From Variovorax sp. YR216 (GTDB lineage: Bacteria > Pseudomonadota > Gammaproteobacteria > Burkholderiales > Burkholderiaceae_C), in the NCBI RefSeq assembly GCF_900107745.1, contig NZ_FNRO01000018.1, positions 62,001-126,000 on the forward strand: 64,000 nt of DNA, written 5' to 3'. Shown one piece after another: positions 61,765 to 64,000 of this stretch. Position 1 is the first letter of the stretch. The number at the start of each line of letters is the position of its first letter. Under the pieces are notes generated by a model, which was not told the DNA's origin, did no database searches, and saw only the letters and a program-made list of their open reading frames with translations. The position numbers and the translations under genes are program-made.

Positions 61765-62931
61765 TCAACGCAAGATCCGCTTCAGTTCCAGTGACTCACT
61801 GGCCAGGCCGATCGAGACGCGGCGATATTGCGCCTCGAACTTCACAACACGGCCGATGTCCTGTGCATAGAAAGCTGTTGCTTCAAACGGCAACGCCTGT
61901 GTTGGGCCGACGCCTACGGCGGCGTACATCCACCCCTTGTAGGTGATCTTCGTCGCCATCAGCGTCGTGCCGTCCACATCGAATGTCGATTCGCCGGCGA
62001 CCGTCGCATCCAGCTCGTAGCGAGCCTTCTCACCGTTCGACGCGGTGTAATCCTCGCGCCATCGCATGCCGGGCCGAAGGTCCTTGCGGCCCCAGCCCCC
62101 CGGTGGGGACGACGAATCGAAAAGGCCACCAAGCGGCGAACTTACGGACAGGACCTTTCCGTCAAGCGATTCGACTCGGCTTCCTTGATTGAAGATCAGT
62201 CGGTCGCTCTCGATTCTGTCGAGGTGATAAAGGACTGTTGAACCGGTACCCGTGAGCCGATCCACCAGGACATACTCCAGTGCATCGCCCCTGCGGAGCG
62301 CTGCGCCCGTTGTGATCTGCGCTACTGGCATCGCTGGCATCTGGACAGGAGTGGCTGCCGGCATCGGCACCTTCGCGGGTGCCTGCTGCACATCGACAGT
62401 CTGTTGAACTGCGTTCTGGGCTGGTCTTTCTGCCGGAATCGCCGTTCGGACAGGAGGCCCGGAAATAGTCGCCCTGACAAACGTGCCCGCGACCAAGCCA
62501 TCGTCGCGATTTCCGCTGCGGTCATACATGCGTTCATGACCAAAGACCAGTTGGATCCAGGTCGGATACGTGTACGCGGCCCCTGTACCGACATCGACGG
62601 CTGCGCCGATGACGCCTCCAATCAAGACGTTGCCCGCAAGACCTGCATTCGCGCGCGATACGGCCTGTCCCACCGCAGGTGGTTGCCCTCCGAGTACGCA
62701 TTTGATCGACAGATTGCTGCCTGAACGGCGAACCAGAGCGCTCTCGCCAGAGCGCACGAAGAACGAGCCTTTGTCATTCTGGAGCTCACATTCCGCGCCC
62801 GGAATCGTGGCGCCTCCAGCATCGCTGACGGTCTCGACTTTTACGGACTGTTCGGTGCCCTGCGTAACCGATGCGCACCCCCCCATAGTGAACGCGGTGA
62901 ACAGCATCACCACCGTGCCCCATCTCCTCAT
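61765..62931 (-). CDS. Putative envelope lipoprotein, unknown function
   Basis: A 388-residue protein with a lipoprotein-like signal peptide and a cysteine at residue 19 (TMGGCASV; the lipobox is not ideal). Residues 20-140 follow a recurrent proteobacterial lipoprotein pattern: VTQGTEQSVKVETVSDAGG, ECELQNDKGSF, and a glycine-rich GNVLIGGVIGAAVDVGTGAA. A Pro/Met-rich linker around residues 185-210 leads to a C-terminal beta-rich domain of about 170 residues. GAGG precedes the ATG at 62931. Not recognised beyond this. Confidence 0.8.
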   Translation of the reverse strand: MRRWGTVVMLFTAFTMGGCASVTQGTEQSVKVETVSDAGGATIPGAECELQNDKGSFFVRSGESALVRRSGSNLSIKCVLGGQPPAVGQAVSRANAGLAGNVLIGGVIGAAVDVGTGAAYTYPTWIQLVFGHERMYDRSGNRDDGLVAGTFVRATISGPPVRTAIPAERPAQNAVQQTVDVQQAPAKVPMPAATPVQMPAMPVAQITTGAALRRGDALEYVLVDRLTGTGSTVLYHLDRIESDRLIFNQGSRVESLDGKVLSVSSPLGGLFDSSSPPGGWGRKDLRPGMRWREDYTASNGEKARYELDATVAGESTFDVDGTTLMATKITYKGWMYAAVGVGPTQALPFEATAFYAQDIGRVVKFEAQYRRVSIGLASESLELKRILR

Positions 62932-63082
62932 CTCGACCTCATTATTTGATGTAACCAAATGAGTCTAGACGAAGAATGGGCCGCCCGAGGACCCCCTCTT
63001 TGTTGGGTTTCAACCGTCCTTATTTTGTCCCCGACCAACTTCATTTCCCAGTTTCAGACGCTTGTCTCGCATGCTGGGTCCT

Positions 63083-63120
63083 GTCCCAGATAAGCAAGTT
63101 CATGTCCCGGATAAGCAAGT
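63083..63120. repeat. Two tandem 17-bp repeats with 21-bp period upstream of the Bug gene
   Basis: GTCCCAGATAAGCAAGT (63083-63099) and GTCCCGGATAAGCAAGT (63104-63120) differ at one base and start 21 bp apart, two helical turns. They lie 73-110 bp before the next start codon. They could be a paired operator, or the repeated terminus of a lost IS21-type element, since such elements carry short tandem terminal repeats. Confidence 0.55.
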
Positions 63121-63192
63121 GAAAGCGCTCACTGCGCCAGATACTGGCTGCGTTGGCACTTCAGTCCAGCATCGAGATTCCGGAGACAAGAC

Positions 63193-64000
63193 ATGAACCT
63201 GCATCACCTCGCGCGCCCCGCCATGGCGGCGCTGATCGGATGGTCGTTGTCGCTCAGCGTCTGGGCGATCGGCGAAAAGCCCTTGAAGGTCATCGTTCCG
63301 GCGCCGGCCGGCGGGTCGGCGGACATCGCCGCACGCGTGATCGGGCAACAGATATCCGATGACATCGGGCGACCGGTCGTCATCGAGAACCGCGCCGGCG
63401 CCACCGGATCGATCGGCCTTGCCGCCATGCTCAAGGCCGAGCCAGACGGGGACACGATCGCCTTCGGGCCGAGCAACATGCTGGTGGAAGCGCCGCAGGT
63501 GATGAAGGTCCCCTACGACCCGCTCAAGGACATCACGTCCATCGGCCGGGTGGCCTTCACGAGCTATGTGCTCGTCACCGGGGCGACCTATCCGGCCAAG
63601 GATTTCCAGGGCCTTCTCGCACAGCTGAAGACGCGCAAGGACAAGTCCTCCTTTGCCAGCTACGGCACGGGCACGGTGTCGCAGTACTCGGGACTGATCT
63701 TCAGCAGCAAGGCCGACCTGGGCATGCAGCACGTGGGCTATCCCGGCTCACCGCCGGCGCTCCAGGACGTGATCGGCGGCCGGATCGACATCATGTTCGA
63801 CGGCATGGTGACTTCGCTGCCCCTGATCAGGAGCGGCATGCTGCGCGCCTATGCGGTGGCCGGGAAGAACCGGTCCAAGTACCTGCCCGACGTGCCGACC
63901 ATGACCGAGCTGGGCTATCCGGACATCCAGTTCCAGGGGCAGATGTGCTTCTACGGCTCCAGCAAGCTGCCGCCGGAGGTGCTGCACAAGCTCCAGGCGG
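63193..64000 (+). CDS. Bug-family (TctC) extracytoplasmic solute-binding protein (C-terminus beyond window)
   Basis: A Bug receptor protein with 269 codons inside the window and the C-terminus cut off. The signal peptide ends near SVWAIGE. Hallmarks are VIVPAPAGGSADIAARVIGQQ, VIENRAGATGSIGLAA, YGTGTVSQYSGLIF and YPGSPPALQDVIGGRID. GGAGACAAG precedes the ATG. Its regulator and pathway genes are probably downstream, outside the window. Confidence 0.9.
   Translation, partial: MNLHHLARPAMAALIGWSLSLSVWAIGEKPLKVIVPAPAGGSADIAARVIGQQISDDIGRPVVIENRAGATGSIGLAAMLKAEPDGDTIAFGPSNMLVEAPQVMKVPYDPLKDITSIGRVAFTSYVLVTGATYPAKDFQGLLAQLKTRKDKSSFASYGTGTVSQYSGLIFSSKADLGMQHVGYPGSPPALQDVIGGRIDIMFDGMVTSLPLIRSGMLRAYAVAGKNRSKYLPDVPTMTELGYPDIQFQGQMCFYGSSKLPPEVLHKLQA

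Noticed and set aside
61609-61794. A 61-codon plus-strand ORF between the GNAT and lipoprotein genes
   Set aside because: It starts over the GNAT start region, has no ribosome-binding site or recognisable pattern, and overlaps the end of the lipoprotein gene.
63083-63120. Possible CRISPR repeats
   Set aside because: Only two copies with a 4-bp gap and no spacer-sized intervals or cas genes.

Overview
The window is GC-rich DNA (roughly two thirds G+C by eye), densely packed with metabolic genes and free of insertion sequences, tRNA, rRNA and CRISPR arrays. The gene mix points to a betaproteobacterium of the Burkholderiales, most likely a Comamonadaceae member such as Variovorax. The signs are several Bug-type (TctC) binding proteins, many LysR regulators, FMN-dependent monooxygenases with separate flavin reductases, and hydantoinase and glutathione-transferase genes. 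All assignments come from reading the translated sequence and from recalled family knowledge; no database search was run.

Bases 1-19,030 look like an organosulfur scavenging and desulfurisation locus. A plus-strand operon (2552-10974) encodes three dipeptide-type binding proteins, an amidase, a protein that looks like a binding protein but keeps the active-site residues of the sulfinate desulfinase DszB, and an NmrA-like reductase. A minus-strand operon (14712-10992) supplies two dipeptide-type permeases and a double ATPase. Around these lie an SsuD/SfnG-type monooxygenase (cut by the window edge), a DszC-like flavoprotein, a DszA/NtaA-type monooxygenase, an MsuE-like FMN reductase, a CysB/Cbl-type regulator, and a second DszC-like gene broken by an internal deletion.

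Bases 19,030-24,600 hold a lipoprotein and a secreted metallo-beta-lactamase-fold protein that share a C-terminal module. They also hold a tartrate/D-malate dehydrogenase with its likely LysR regulator and matching operator-like palindromes, a small membrane protein, and an FMN reductase. Bases 24,600-30,700 are a minus-strand set for an aromatic or ring compound: two Bug binding proteins, an MhpA-like hydroxylase, a VOC-fold (extradiol-type) protein and a fumarylacetoacetate-hydrolase-family enzyme, with an IclR regulator as the last gene. At 31-32 kb an HxlR regulator faces a DHFR-like reductase across a perfect 10-bp inverted repeat.

Bases 32,200-43,300 are a hydantoin/amino-acid type catabolic region. 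One minus-strand operon carries an SDR, a hydantoinase, a polar amino-acid ABC importer and a DapA-family aldolase. A divergent plus-strand operon carries a hydantoin/Asp-Glu racemase-like protein, a GlcD-like flavoprotein, an SDR and a GST, with a LysR gene between the operons. Bases 43,300-50,250 hold a LysR gene and a plus-strand operon: GAF, VOC, alpha/beta hydrolase, an SsuBCA-type ABC importer and an FAD monooxygenase.

Bases 50,200-61,050 carry two closely similar GSTs, a third GST with a C-terminal extension, a SnoaL-like protein, an SDR, a RutA-like monooxygenase and a second MsuE-like reductase. They also carry an unusual single ORF joining a flavin reductase to a LysR effector-binding domain without its DNA-binding domain. 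Across a 328-bp gap lie a LysR gene, an aldehyde dehydrogenase and a family III CoA-transferase. The window ends with a GNAT acetyltransferase, a lipoprotein and a Bug binding protein that runs off the edge.
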